Shown here piece by piece: positions 1 to 8,197 of a DNA stretch of 64,000 nt. A model generated the notes under the pieces. That model made no database searches, was not told the DNA's origin, and saw nothing but the letters and a program-made list of their open reading frames with translations. The stretch comes from Flavobacterium psychrophilum (lineage in GTDB: Bacteria; Bacteroidota; Bacteroidia; Flavobacteriales; Flavobacteriaceae): contig QFQM01000006.1 in NCBI GenBank assembly GCA_003243255.1, positions 9,111-73,110 on the forward strand, in the 5' to 3' direction. A program made the position numbers and the translations under genes. Position 1 is the stretch's first letter, and every line of letters begins with the position of its first letter.

Positions 1-1581
1 TTTGTTGTCTGAAGTTACTTTAGAAGTAAGTTCTACCGGAGTTCCCTGAATAGCTCCAGTAGATTTGGTAGCTATACTTTTAACGGCTTTAGCTGCTTTT
101 TCACCACCAACGGCTTTGATGTAATTGTCAAGTACTGACTTAGCAGTTACGCCAGCCGGAACAGCTTTTTTAGCTACCGGTTTTTCAGTTGGCTTACCGT
201 ATTTGTCAAAGTAGAAAATAGGAGTTTTGCTTTTTTCAAGGGCAGGAAGAACGTCAGCAGCTTTACCAACGATTACCACACGTGCATTGTCTACAGAGAA
301 GTATTTTTTTGCAGCGTTTCTGATGTCTTCAGCAGTTACAGCATTGATGTTTTTGATGTAGTTTTCGTAGAAATCTGCAGGTAGGCCCTGAGTTTCAGTT
401 GTAAGAGCGTAACGGGCAACAGTTCCCGGTTTCTCCATGTTCATTACAAAGCTTCCGATGTATTTAGCTTTTGCATTTTTAAGATCTTCCTCAGAAACAA
501 GGTCAGTTCTTATTTTCTTAAGCTCGTTGAATATCTCAACTACAGCACTGTCAGTAACAGTGTTTCTTACAGATGTTGAAGAAGAGAAATCGCTTACATA
601 TTTACCTCCACGGATTGAAGAGTAAGCACCATAAGTCCATCCGTGAGCCTCACGCAGGTTAAGGAAAAGTCTTCCTTCGCCACCGCCACCTAAAATCTGG
701 TTAGCAAGAAGTGTTGCGAAGTATTCTTTGTCTGTCATTTTAAGGTTAGATACGTTCACTACAGAGATTTCTGACTGTACTGCGTTTGGTACGTCTACAA
801 AGTTAACCTGAGTGTACTGAACATCTTTAGGGTCGCTGTAAGAAACATTAGGAGCGATAGCCGGTTTCCAAGAACCGAATAGTTTCTCTACCTGTTTTTT
901 TACATCTTTAACTTTTACATCACCTACTACTACAAGGTATGCTTTACCCGGAACAAAGTAAGTGTTGTAGTTGTTCTGAACGTCAGCAAGAGTTACATTG
1001 TTTAGTGTCTCTTCGCTAAGGTATTCTCCGGCAGGGTGGTCTTTACCAAAAACAAGTACACCACCTACTCTTGAAGCAATTGCAGAAGCACTTTTCTCGT
1101 CAGACTTAAGTCCTTCAACGATTTGAGCTTTTTGTTTGTCAAATTCTTCCTGAGTGAATACAGGGTTAAGGGCACCATCGGCCATTAGCTCAAGTATTCT
1201 TGTCGAATATTTAGAAAGTCCGCTCCCGTATGCTGATTGCGATCCGAAACCGATGCTTGCTCCTAAAAAGTCTACCTCTTCGTTAAAAGCATCTTTAGGC
1301 ATTTTTTTAGTTCCGCTACCCATAAGGGCTGCAGTCATATCTGATACACCTTTTTTGCTGCCTTCAGCATATGGAGCGTTGTCCATTGTAAGGGTATAAG
1401 ATACTGTTGGAAGTTTGTGGTTCTCTACAACAAGAACTTTAAGTCCGTTCTTTAGTGAGAAAGTTTCCGGTTTACCTACGTTAACTTTAGGAGCCGGTCC
1501 CGGTTTTGGCTGCGGGATTACCTGTGCCTGTGTACTCATGGTTAAAAACAAGCCGGCTAATATATATATAACTTTTTTCAT
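1..1581 (-). CDS. M16 family peptidase-like protein, non-catalytic (3' end outside window)
   Basis: The window shows the first 527 codons, read leftward from an ATG at 1581; the C-terminus lies beyond base 1. A signal peptide (MKKVIYILAGLFL...TQA) is followed by a tandem M16 fold (two peptidase_M16 halves, about residues 40-440). Where the zinc motif HxxEH should stand the protein reads KGVSDMTAALMGSGT, so it should be catalytically dead and act as the partner of the HxxEH-containing gene 13 bases upstream. Typical M16B pairs combine one active and one inactive subunit in the periplasm. After residue 450 a Lys/Pro/Ala linker leads into a second domain (VLDNYIKAVGGEKAAKAV), which looks like the LolA-like tail seen on flavobacterial homologues; that tail is cut off here. 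Confidence 0.9.
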   Translation of the reverse strand, partial: MKKVIYILAGLFLTMSTQAQVIPQPKPGPAPKVNVGKPETFSLKNGLKVLVVENHKLPTVSYTLTMDNAPYAEGSKKGVSDMTAALMGSGTKKMPKDAFNEEVDFLGASIGFGSQSAYGSGLSKYSTRILELMADGALNPVFTQEEFDKQKAQIVEGLKSDEKSASAIASRVGGVLVFGKDHPAGEYLSEETLNNVTLADVQNNYNTYFVPGKAYLVVVGDVKVKDVKKQVEKLFGSWKPAIAPNVSYSDPKDVQYTQVNFVDVPNAVQSEISVVNVSNLKMTDKEYFATLLANQILGGGGEGRLFLNLREAHGWTYGAYSSIRGGKYVSDFSSSTSVRNTVTDSAVVEIFNELKKIRTDLVSEEDLKNAKAKYIGSFVMNMEKPGTVARYALTTETQGLPADFYENYIKNINAVTAEDIRNAAKKYFSVDNARVVIVGKAADVLPALEKSKTPIFYFDKYGKPTEKPVAKKAVPAGVTAKSVLDNYIKAVGGEKAAKAVKSIATKSTGAIQGTPVELTSKVTSDNK

Positions 1582-1594
1582 GATTGTTCTTTAC

Positions 1595-2920
1595 TTAGTT
1601 TTGTGCTTTGTCTTTAGCTCCTACGTAGTCTAATGTTAAACGCTGGTTAGGGTTCAGGTATTTTTTAGCTACTTCCCTGATATCTTCTCTTGTGATAGAT
1701 TTGTAAATGTCTATTTCAGTGTTGATAAGGTTAGTGTCGCCGTAAAGCAGGTAAAAAGAAGCAAGGTTCTCAGCAATACCTTCTACGTTAGAGTTACCGC
1801 TAACATAGTTGCTTTCGATTTCATTCTGTAATTTCTGGAATTCTCTTTCAGAAATAAGTTCAGTCTGAAGTTTTACGATTTCAGCATCAGCTTCTTTCAT
1901 AATGTCAGCAGCTGTAAAGCCCTGCATTGGGATTCCGTAAACAATATATAGTCCGTAATCTTCCTGGCTGTAGTTGAAAGCACCTATCTGAAGAGCCATT
2001 TTTTTCTCGTCAACAATCTTTTTGTACATCCTTGAGCTTTTTCCACCTGTAAGGATAGAAGAGATCATATCAAGAACTTTAGCATCTTTAGTTTTCATAG
2101 ATGGTGTTCTGTAAGCAGTAACAACCATTGGAAGCTGTACGTTAGGGTCTTCGTAAGTAGCTTTGAAAGCCTGAGTGATAGGCTGCTCTTCGAATTTCTG
2201 ACGTGTTACAGGAGTTCCTTTAGGTACTTTACTGAAGTACTGCTCAATCCATTTTTTAGCCTGAGCGTTATCAAAGTCACCTGCAACTACAAGTACTGCA
2301 TTGTTAGGGATATAGAATTTCTTGTTAAACGCCTGGAATTCTTCAAGTGTTGCAGCGTCAAGGTGCTCCATAGAACCGATAGTTGCCCAACGGTAAGGGT
2401 GCACTTTAAACATGTTTCTTTTAACTTCTGCAATAAGGTTTCCGTAAGGCTGGTTATCTATACGTAGTCTTTTTTCTTCTTTAACAACTTCATTCTGAGT
2501 GTCAACACCAATCTGGTTGATTACCGGGTGAAGCATTCTTTCAGATTCCATCCAGATAGCAAGCTCAAGGTTGTTAGAAGGGAAAACCTCGTAGTAGTAC
2601 GTTCTGTCGTCCGAAGTGTTAGCGTTGTTGTTACCACCGTTAGCCGTAACTATTTTAAACCATTCACCACGTTTGATGTTTTCAGTACCTTCAAACAGTA
2701 AGTGTTCAAAAAAGTGCGCAAAACCTGTTCTTTCAGGATTCTCATCTTTAGATCCTACGTGATACATTACCGAAGTAATGATAACCGGAGCCGATTTATC
2801 CTGGTGCAGGATAACATGAAGGCCATTGTCTAAATTGTATTCTTCGAATGCCACTTTTTGTGCTGAAGCTACTCCGCCAAGCATAAGAAGTGAACCCAAA
2901 GCCATTAAAGATTTTTTCAT
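1595..2920 (-). CDS. M16 family zinc metallopeptidase, catalytic subunit
   Basis: A 441-residue insulinase/processing-peptidase family protein with a signal peptide (cleavage near ASA-QK, residue 20), so periplasmic. The inverted zinc motif H69-F-F-E-H73 is intact, and the distal glutamate is present about 76 residues later in NEVVKEEKR (residues 148-149). It is first in a leftward pair with the inactive M16 protein that begins 13 bases after its stop; the two probably form a heterodimer degrading peptides in the periplasm. The ATG at 2920 is followed by MKKSL, a standard signal-peptide start. Substrate is unknown. Confidence 0.93.
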   Translation of the reverse strand: MKKSLMALGSLLMLGGVASAQKVAFEEYNLDNGLHVILHQDKSAPVIITSVMYHVGSKDENPERTGFAHFFEHLLFEGTENIKRGEWFKIVTANGGNNNANTSDDRTYYYEVFPSNNLELAIWMESERMLHPVINQIGVDTQNEVVKEEKRLRIDNQPYGNLIAEVKRNMFKVHPYRWATIGSMEHLDAATLEEFQAFNKKFYIPNNAVLVVAGDFDNAQAKKWIEQYFSKVPKGTPVTRQKFEEQPITQAFKATYEDPNVQLPMVVTAYRTPSMKTKDAKVLDMISSILTGGKSSRMYKKIVDEKKMALQIGAFNYSQEDYGLYIVYGIPMQGFTAADIMKEADAEIVKLQTELISEREFQKLQNEIESNYVSGNSNVEGIAENLASFYLLYGDTNLINTEIDIYKSITREDIREVAKKYLNPNQRLTLDYVGAKDKAQN

Positions 2921-3057
2921 AAAAATTAATAATTATTTTGATTTTGATAATTGGTGTGCAAGTTCGAGATTTTGTTACAATATTTTTACTTTTTTTTAAG
3001 GATTTGATGTTTTTGTATTATTTACCGGAATTTTTCGTGTAAAATATCACGTGCATG

Positions 3058-3087
3058 TTGACTGATAAATAATAAGTTGTATATTTG
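3058..3087 (+). promoter_or_regulatory. Promoter of rplU-rpmA
   Basis: TTG at 3058-3060, a 19-base spacer, and TATATTTG at 3080-3087 match the Bacteroidota sigma-ABfr consensus (TTG, N19-21, TAnnTTTG). It ends 32 bases before the rplU ATG, which leaves a short leader. Confidence 0.8.
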
Positions 3088-3119
3088 CAACCTTAAAAAA
3101 TTAATTAAACCATATTGTT

Positions 3120-3488
3120 ATGTACGCAATCGTAGAGATAGCAGGGCAGCAATTTAAAGTTAGCAAAGACCTTAAAGTTTATGTTCACCGTCTTGATGCT
3201 AAAGAAGGAGATGCAATATCTTTTGCAAAAGTTCTTCTTTTAGATGATAACGGAACTGTAACTATAGGCGCCCCGGCTATAGAAGGTGCTTCAGTAGAAG
3301 CCAAAGTGCTTCAGCACTTAAAAGGTGAAAAAGTAATCGTTTTCAAAAAGAAAAGAAGAAAAGGTTACAAAAAGAAAAACGGCCACCGTCAGTCTTTAAC
3401 GCAAATCCAAATTTCTGGTATCACAGGAGCTGGTGCAGCACCAAAGAAAAAAGCGGCAGCTAAAAAAGCGGAAGCTACAGAGGAATAA
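3120..3488 (+). CDS. rplU: 50S ribosomal protein L21
   Basis: A 122-residue L21 with the standard start MYAIVEIAGQQFKVSKDL and the basic KKKRRKGYKKKNGHRQ rRNA-binding stretch near residues 76-92. A low-complexity Lys/Ala tail (AAPKKKAAAKKAEATEE) extends the C-terminus beyond the E. coli protein, as is common in Bacteroidota. It is followed after 23 bases by rpmA, the usual L21-L27 operon. Confidence 0.98.
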   Translation: MYAIVEIAGQQFKVSKDLKVYVHRLDAKEGDAISFAKVLLLDDNGTVTIGAPAIEGASVEAKVLQHLKGEKVIVFKKKRRKGYKKKNGHRQSLTQIQISGITGAGAAPKKKAAAKKAEATEE

Positions 3489-3511
3489 TTAACATTTAAA
3501 AACAAAACATC

Positions 3512-3772
3512 ATGGCTCACAAGAAAGGTGTCGGTAGTTCCAAGAACGGTAGGGAATCAGAATCGAAACGTCTAGGCGTTAAGATTTATGGTGGACAGGC
3601 TGCTATTGCCGGTAACATTATCGTAAGACAAAGAGGTTCTAAGCACAATGCTGGTGAAAACGTTTACATGGGTAAAGATCATACTCTTCATGCAAAAGTT
3701 GCCGGTGTAGTGAAATTCCAGAAGAAAGGTGACAACAAATCTTTCGTTTCTGTAGTTCCATTCGAAGCTTAA
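3512..3772 (+). CDS. rpmA: 50S ribosomal protein L27
   Basis: An 86-residue L27 beginning [24 protein letters not shown]. The N-terminal AHKKG arm that reaches the peptidyl-transferase centre starts right after Met, so there is no Firmicutes-type cleavable leader. It is second in the rplU operon and is closed by a strong terminator 20 bases after the stop. Confidence 0.98.
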   Translation: MAHKKGVGSSKNGRESESKRLGVKIYGGQAAIAGNIIVRQRGSKHNAGENVYMGKDHTLHAKVAGVVKFQKKGDNKSFVSVVPFEA

Positions 3773-3792
3773 GAAATAAAACTCTATCATAT

Positions 3793-3823
3793 AAAAACCC
3801 ATTCCGGAAGGAGTGGGTTTTTT
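3793..3823 (+). terminator. Rho-independent terminator of rplU-rpmA
   Basis: AAAAACCCA (3793-3801) pairs with TGGGTTTTT (3814-3822), and an internal TTCC/GGAA extends the stem. A T-run ends the hairpin. Confidence 0.85.
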
Positions 3824-3825
3824 GT

Positions 3826-3866
3826 TGGCCTCACCCCAGCCCTCTCCAAAGGGAGGGAGAGAGAAA
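3826..3866 (+). repeat. Dispersed palindromic repeat, single unit
   Basis: The unit runs CCTCACCCCAGCCC then TCTCCAAAGGGAGGGAGA. It is nearly identical to both arms of the element at 42999-43121, and the CTCTCCAAAGGGAG core is itself a near palindrome. It sits between the rpmA terminator and the convergent aat gene and is non-coding. Confidence 0.7.
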
Positions 3867-3917
3867 AGGTAATAAAGTTCTGTTTTTTCGAAAAACTGTA
3901 AACAGTTAACTGTGAGC

Positions 3918-4553
3918 TTAGAGCTTAAGTATCTCCAAAAAATCCTCACGTTCTATTTCCCTTGCGCCAAGGCTTTCCAGGTGCTCGTTGTATACCTGGC
4001 AGTCCAAAAGCCTGTAATTGGCAATGTAAAGCTGCTTGGTTAAAGCGATGAAAGCAATTTTACTGGCATTGCTAACTTTAGAGAACATGCTCTCTCCGCA
4101 AAATATATGGCCAAGGTCTACGCCATATAAACCACCTACAAGTTCATCATCCTGCCATACCTCTACCGATTTGGCAATCCCTAGCTCGTTTAGGTCGCAA
4201 TAAGCTTCTACCATATCGGGTGTTATCCATGTGCCGGGCTGTCCGTCGCGCTTAATGTTGCGGCAGTTTGAGATCACTTCCCTGAATGCAGTATTGAATG
4301 TTACCCTGAATATCCCGCGGTTAATGATGTTCCGCATGCTCTTGGATATTTTAAGTTCGTCAGGAAATAGTACCATGCGCTCCGGCGGGCTCCACCATAG
4401 TATAGGTTCATCATCTTCAAACCAGGGGAATATTCCGCTCCTGTAGGCTAATAACAGTCTTTGAGGTGACAGATCGCCTCCAATAGCAACAATGCCTTCG
4501 GGTGAAGCATTTTCGGCAGGAGGGAAGTATAGTTCTCGGGTGAGGAAGTACAT
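3918..4553 (-). CDS. aat: Leucyl/phenylalanyl-tRNA--protein transferase
   Basis: A 211-residue Aat that transfers Leu or Phe from tRNA to N-terminal Arg or Lys of proteins, marking them for ClpS/ClpAP (N-degron pathway). The family signatures are clear: PPAENASPEGIVAIGGDL near the N-terminus, YRSGIFPWFEDDEPILWWSPP at about residues 37-57, and the C-terminal catalytic block VGGLYGVDLGHIFCGESMFS. It stands alone on the minus strand, convergent with rpmA. No clpS is visible in the window. Confidence 0.96.
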   Translation of the reverse strand: MYFLTRELYFPPAENASPEGIVAIGGDLSPQRLLLAYRSGIFPWFEDDEPILWWSPPERMVLFPDELKISKSMRNIINRGIFRVTFNTAFREVISNCRNIKRDGQPGTWITPDMVEAYCDLNELGIAKSVEVWQDDELVGGLYGVDLGHIFCGESMFSKVSNASKIAFIALTKQLYIANYRLLDCQVYNEHLESLGAREIEREDFLEILKL

Positions 4554-4699
4554 TTGTTTGTTTTGTACAAATTTAGTTCATAATAGTCTGAAATATCAAG
4601 TATATAACAGCTTTAAGTTGTTTTGTGATATGCACTTTTTTTAACATTGCGTTTAATTTGTATGTAGGTTTTTTCCGAAATGCTTTTGTAGCTTTACAG

Positions 4700-4834
4700 C
4701 AAGATACAAACAAATGCAAGTTAATGGCTTCATAGCTATAACGATATAAATACCTTACTAAAAAAGTAGTATAACATAGTTTGTGTTTTAGCTAAATTTC
4801 TACGGGGTGCTGGTGGTTCGGCTCCCCGTTTTTT
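4700..4834 (+). ncRNA. Candidate structured small RNA (orphan transcript)
   Basis: This 335-base gap lies between two minus-strand genes, yet it carries a plus-strand terminator with no plus-strand gene upstream. A near-consensus -7 box TAGCTTTA at 4689-4696 would start transcription near 4700. The first bases, AAGATACAAAC (4701-4711), pair without a break with GTTTGTGTTTT (4779-4789), an 11-bp closing stem including G-U pairs. Inside it a second hairpin forms: ATAC-TACT (4750-4759) with AGTA-GTAT (4765-4772). The terminator hairpin follows at 4802-4829. A short ORF (4714-4749, 11 codons) is probably chance. No clear -33 box is seen. I do not recognise the family; 6S-like or Flavobacteria-specific RNAs are possibilities. 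Confidence 0.5.
4802..4834 (+). terminator. Rho-independent terminator with no upstream plus-strand gene
   Basis: ACGGGG (4802-4807) pairs with CCCCGT (4824-4829), followed by TTTTTT. The reverse strand lacks a matching T-run, so it works rightward. It ends the candidate ncRNA. Confidence 0.8.
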
Positions 4835-4849
4835 ATTTAAAACGACTCC

Positions 4850-4877
4850 AAAAAAAAACCGAAGTTAAGCTTCGGTT
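4850..4877 (-). terminator. Rho-independent terminator of the DUF3127 gene
   Basis: AACCGAAG (4857-4864) pairs with CTTCGGTT (4870-4877); on the minus strand the stem is followed by a run of nine T (4850-4858). It lies 12 bases after the DUF3127 stop. Confidence 0.85.
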
Positions 4878-4888
4878 TCTTATTTGTA

Positions 4889-5353
4889 TTAAAACGGTAA
4901 ATCGTCGTGTTCTTCTTCTTTAAAGCCGGTAGCCGGCTCAAAGCGGTCATTTTGTGCAGGAGGTGCCTGCTGATAACCTTGTTGTGGCGCCTGGTTATAT
5001 CCCTGAGGCGCTTGCTGGTATCCCTGCGGAGCTCCATAGCCTTGTTGTGGCTGTCCGTATCCTTGTGGAGCTTCTGCGCCTGCTTTTTCTATTCTCCAGC
5101 CCTGTATAGAGTTAAAGTATTTTGTTTCACCCTGAGGGTTTACCCATTCCCTGCCTCTAAGGTTTATGGAAACTTTTACAGGTTCACCTACAGTGTAGTT
5201 GTTAAGCAGGTCACATTTATCCTGAGTAAACTCAATCATAATGTGCTGTGGGTACTGCTCGTCTGTAGTAACTACAATTTCTCTTTTTCTGAAACCGTTA
5301 GCTCCAAAAGCTTTGGTATCGTCAATCATCTTAATTCTTCCTGAAACTTCCAT
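4889..5353 (-). CDS. DUF3127 family protein with SSB-like acidic tip
   Basis: A 154-residue protein. Residues 1-90 form the DUF3127 domain (MEVSGRIKMIDDTKAFGANGF... to NSIQGWRIEKAG), a predicted OB-like fold. Residues 91-135 are a disordered Gln/Gly/Tyr/Pro linker made of repeats such as QQGYGAPQGYQQ. The chain ends in EEEHDDLPF, an acidic-hydrophobic tip like that of bacterial single-stranded DNA-binding proteins. The layout (OB fold, glycine/glutamine linker, DDLPF) is that of an SSB, but the N-terminal domain is not canonical Ssb. A role in ssDNA binding and partner recruitment is inference. Monocistronic, with its own terminator. Confidence 0.85.
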   Translation of the reverse strand: MEVSGRIKMIDDTKAFGANGFRKREIVVTTDEQYPQHIMIEFTQDKCDLLNNYTVGEPVKVSINLRGREWVNPQGETKYFNSIQGWRIEKAGAEAPQGYGQPQQGYGAPQGYQQAPQGYNQAPQQGYQQAPPAQNDRFEPATGFKEEEHDDLPF

Positions 5354-5406
5354 AATTGTCTGTTGTTATTTTCTGCCTTGCGGCAGCTATCGTTATTAAT
5401 TAAATT

Positions 5407-6279
5407 TTATTTGGCAAGCAGTACTTTCCAGGCCGTTGCAACCTGGTTATTGTCAAGGTATTCCTTAGCTTTCAGAAACCTTTTGCTTTCATCGTCAGCA
5501 CTTAAAACCGCTTTTATTTCAAAGCTCTCTTTTACAAATATATCAATTTCTTGGTCGGTAGGCAATGTTTCGGTGTTGCCAAGTTTGCCTAAATCGTTAC
5601 CGTCAAAGAAACCGCTTTCCTTTACAAATGCAGGAATCGAATCTACACCTATCCCTAATGTTGTTAGTGGCTTTTCAACCTCAAAAAGTCCTTCCGCAGA
5701 TCGTGAATACCAGTTTCCGCCAAGGCGGGATACCAGGTCTATCTTGTGCTGATCGATGCCACCGTTTGCATCAAGAATGCTCTCGTCAATGTGCATTTTC
5801 AGTACTTCACAAAGTATCAGGTTTCCCGCACCACCTTCTGTACCCAGTGCAATAATCTGGTTTACGCGGCATTCAAACTGTACCGGAGCTTCTTTTACCC
5901 TGTACGGTTTTACCGTTTGCGAAGGGATCATGGTAAATCCTGCTTTTTCAAATTCGTTTACACCGGCTGCATACTCAGTACTTGATAGTGAAACCTGTTC
6001 TACCATGGCATAGTTAACAACATTAATAACTACTTCGCGGTTAAGCTCGGCATTAAGCAATGTGTGTTTTACCGTATTGTCACGTACCCTTCGTGAAGGC
6101 GAAAAAATCAGTATCGGCGGATTTGAACTGAAAATATTAAAGAAACTAAATGGCGAAAGGTTAGGGGTGTTGTTGCCGTCTAACGTACTTGCCAGTGCTA
6201 TTGGCCTCGGTCCCACCGCACTTTGCAAATAACCGTGCAGTTTAGGGGTTGTAAGTTCTTTAGGGTCTATAGTGAGCAT
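5407..6279 (-). CDS. Flavin reductase family protein (FMN-binding split barrel)
   Basis: About 290 residues from the chosen start MLTIDPKELTTPKLHGYLQ. The first 200 residues are a flavin_reduct domain: AVGPRPIALASTLDG, LSPFSFFNIFSSNPPILIFSPSR, then EYAAGVNEFEKAGFT. Such enzymes use bound FMN to reduce flavins or act as the reductase of a two-component oxygenase; the substrate is unknown. I reject the longer reading frame from 6327 because a TATCTTTG promoter box (minus strand, 6299-6306) lies inside its first codons. The last 90 residues are a less conserved helical extension. Confidence 0.88.
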   Translation of the reverse strand: MLTIDPKELTTPKLHGYLQSAVGPRPIALASTLDGNNTPNLSPFSFFNIFSSNPPILIFSPSRRVRDNTVKHTLLNAELNREVVINVVNYAMVEQVSLSSTEYAAGVNEFEKAGFTMIPSQTVKPYRVKEAPVQFECRVNQIIALGTEGGAGNLILCEVLKMHIDESILDANGGIDQHKIDLVSRLGGNWYSRSAEGLFEVEKPLTTLGIGVDSIPAFVKESGFFDGNDLGKLGNTETLPTDQEIDIFVKESFEIKAVLSADDESKRFLKAKEYLDNNQVATAWKVLLAK

Positions 6280-6298
6280 GGTTGCTTTTTTATTTTTA

Positions 6299-6306
6299 CA
6301 AAGATA
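6299..6306 (-). promoter_or_regulatory. -7 promoter box of the flavin reductase gene
   Basis: The minus strand reads TATCTTTG here, a perfect TAnnTTTG box, 19 bases upstream of the chosen ATG at 6279. No convincing -33 TTG is present. It decides the start codon choice. Confidence 0.55.
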
Positions 6307-6427
6307 CTTTTTCTTAACTATCGGCATAAGGTTTTATGAAAGCTGTTAATAAAATATATAACCGGTATTGCCGTTATTATAAACCACCTCCCAACTTTTA
6401 CTATCTTTAAGCCACAAATACAAGTCT

Positions 6428-7579
6428 ATGCAGTTTTCAGATAATAGGAATATTAGTCGTTGGGTAATTATCACGGCTTCTTTTTTCATAGTGCTTTCTA
6501 TACTTTGGAATACCTATAGTTTTTTTAACATCTTTAAAGAAGATGAAAGAAAGAAAGTTGAGCTTATTGCTCAGGCTTATCAGATGGTAAATGCCCAGTC
6601 TGTACAGGATACGGACTTTACGCTCCCGTTAATGATATTGCAAAACAATAGTTCCGTTCCCATTATACTTACAGATAAAGACGGCAAGGTTATAGATAAA
6701 AAAAATCTTCCTGAGAATATCGAAAACGACAGTATAGGCAAGCAATCCTATCTGGCAGAGCTAAAGCAGGAGCAAACGTTTGTTAAGATCAATCTGGGTA
6801 AAGGCGATTATCAGTTGCTGTATTATGGCAATTCGCAATTGCTTAATAATCTTAAATACTATCCGGTTACGCTGGCTATAATTGTTATTCTTTTTGCTAC
6901 AATAGTTTTTATTTTTTATCGTGCCAGTAAAATGGCTACCCAAAACAGGCTTTGGGCGGGTATGGCTAAAGAAACAGCACACCAGATAGGTACACCTTTG
7001 TCGTCTCTTTTAGGATGGATTGAGATCATGAGAGCCGATAATGTAGATGAAACTACCGTAACAGAAATAGAGAAAGATGTCAACAGGCTTCAGGTTATTG
7101 CCGAACGTTTCAGTAAGGTGGGGTCAGAACCTGTGCTGGAGGAAAGGGATATTGTTGCCGAAACTGAAAAGTCTTTTGAATACCTTAGGTCAAGGGCATC
7201 AAAGCAGGTCGAATTCTTTTTTATGGCGCCCAACCATCCGGTGAATGTGATGCTTAATCCCGAACTGCATAGCTGGACTGTTGAGAATCTTGTAAAAAAT
7301 GCCATAGATGCTATGAAAGGAAAAGGCAGGCTGGATGTGATTCTTTCTGAGAGTGAAAGACATATACGTATTAAAGTAAGCGATACAGGTAAAGGAATCC
7401 CTAAAAGCCAGTTCAAAAAGGTATTTGAGCCTGGTTTTACTACCAAGCAGAGGGGGTGGGGACTCGGGCTGTCGTTAACCAAACGTATTGTTGAAGAATA
7501 TCATAAAGGCAGGATAAGGGTGTTTTCTTCCGAAATAGGGAAGGGAACCACTATGCAGGCAACCTACAAAAAGATATAA
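6428..7579 (+). CDS. Membrane-bound sensor histidine kinase
   Basis: 383 residues. TM1 spans about 12-34, a periplasmic sensor region about 35-143, and TM2 about 146-165. The H-box KETAHQIGTPLSSLLGW places the phospho-acceptor at His185. The HATPase domain has an N-box (ENLVKNAIDAM, Asn291), G1 DTGKGIP (319-325), F-box FEPGFTTK and G2 GWGLGL (343-348), so it should be active. The H-box with Gly-Thr-Pro is typical of Bacteroidota orphan kinases. There is no response regulator beside it, so the partner and signal are unknown. It ends in a bidirectional terminator. Confidence 0.93.
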   Translation: MQFSDNRNISRWVIITASFFIVLSILWNTYSFFNIFKEDERKKVELIAQAYQMVNAQSVQDTDFTLPLMILQNNSSVPIILTDKDGKVIDKKNLPENIENDSIGKQSYLAELKQEQTFVKINLGKGDYQLLYYGNSQLLNNLKYYPVTLAIIVILFATIVFIFYRASKMATQNRLWAGMAKETAHQIGTPLSSLLGWIEIMRADNVDETTVTEIEKDVNRLQVIAERFSKVGSEPVLEERDIVAETEKSFEYLRSRASKQVEFFFMAPNHPVNVMLNPELHSWTVENLVKNAIDAMKGKGRLDVILSESERHIRIKVSDTGKGIPKSQFKKVFEPGFTTKQRGWGLGLSLTKRIVEEYHKGRIRVFSSEIGKGTTMQATYKKI

Positions 7580-7612
7580 AAAAACGGGATAGTTCAGCTA
7601 TCCCGTTTTTTT
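7580..7612. terminator. Bidirectional terminator between convergent genes
   Basis: AAAAACGGGATAG (7580-7592) pairs with CTATCCCGTTTTT (7598-7610) around a 5-base loop. T-runs on both strands serve the kinase gene from the left and the lipoprotein gene from the right. Confidence 0.9.
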
Positions 7613-8156
7613 ATTGAAAAGGTTTAAAATCGGCCCAGAATTCACCGTCTTCTATTGCTATTGGTTCGGGCTGGTTGTCGCCCGGTAAAAGAGTGCCGCT
7701 GAAATTTCCAGTGATATGAATCACTTCATTATCTACGGTTGAAGTAGTTGTATTATGGGCAAATTCAGGTACTTCAAAAGGCCCGGATGTATAGGCATAA
7801 TATCCTTTCAGGTAAAATGAACGTGGTCCCTGGCGGTCGTCAACGCCTAAGGTCGCAGTATAAAGCTCATAATTTCCCGCAGCATCCTTATTGAATACCA
7901 GTACTAGTGAATATTGCGTAGCGTTAATATCCTCGTACGGGATTACTGAAGCCATCTCAAGGTCATAAGGCGAATCAGGGCCTCCCGGCATAACGCGTAC
8001 ATCTTTAAAATCTAATGTGTGGCCTTCATATTTTATTTTTAATCCGCCTGTTTCGATGAGTTTATCTTGTGGGTTTGATACGGAAGAATCATCATTAGAA
8101 CATCCTGCTAAAATAGTGCAGCTTAAAAAAAGAAAGAGTAAGTTTTTTAGATTCAT
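7611..8156 (-). CDS. Hypothetical lipoprotein
   Basis: 181 residues. The lipobox LAGC (Cys19) is followed by SNDD, the acidic pattern that in Bacteroidota can direct lipoproteins to the cell surface. The mature part is beta-rich with no motif I recognise. It contains HTLDFKDVRVMPG and ends in IAIEDGEFWADFKPF. It lies 41 bases downstream of the amidase gene on the same strand and may be cotranscribed with it. Function unknown. Confidence 0.75.
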   Translation of the reverse strand: MNLKNLLFLFLSCTILAGCSNDDSSVSNPQDKLIETGGLKIKYEGHTLDFKDVRVMPGGPDSPYDLEMASVIPYEDINATQYSLVLVFNKDAAGNYELYTATLGVDDRQGPRSFYLKGYYAYTSGPFEVPEFAHNTTTSTVDNEVIHITGNFSGTLLPGDNQPEPIAIEDGEFWADFKPFQ

Positions 8157-8197
8157 AGTTTTAGGTTGGTTAGTGTGGCGTGTAGTTTAAACGCACA

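Noticed and set aside
4889..5353. Calling the DUF3127 gene ssb
   Set aside because: Only the linker and tip are SSB-like; the N-terminal domain does not show the canonical Ssb sequence.
6280..6327. Longer start for the flavin reductase
   Set aside because: A perfect promoter box lies inside the extra codons and the family starts at the later Met.
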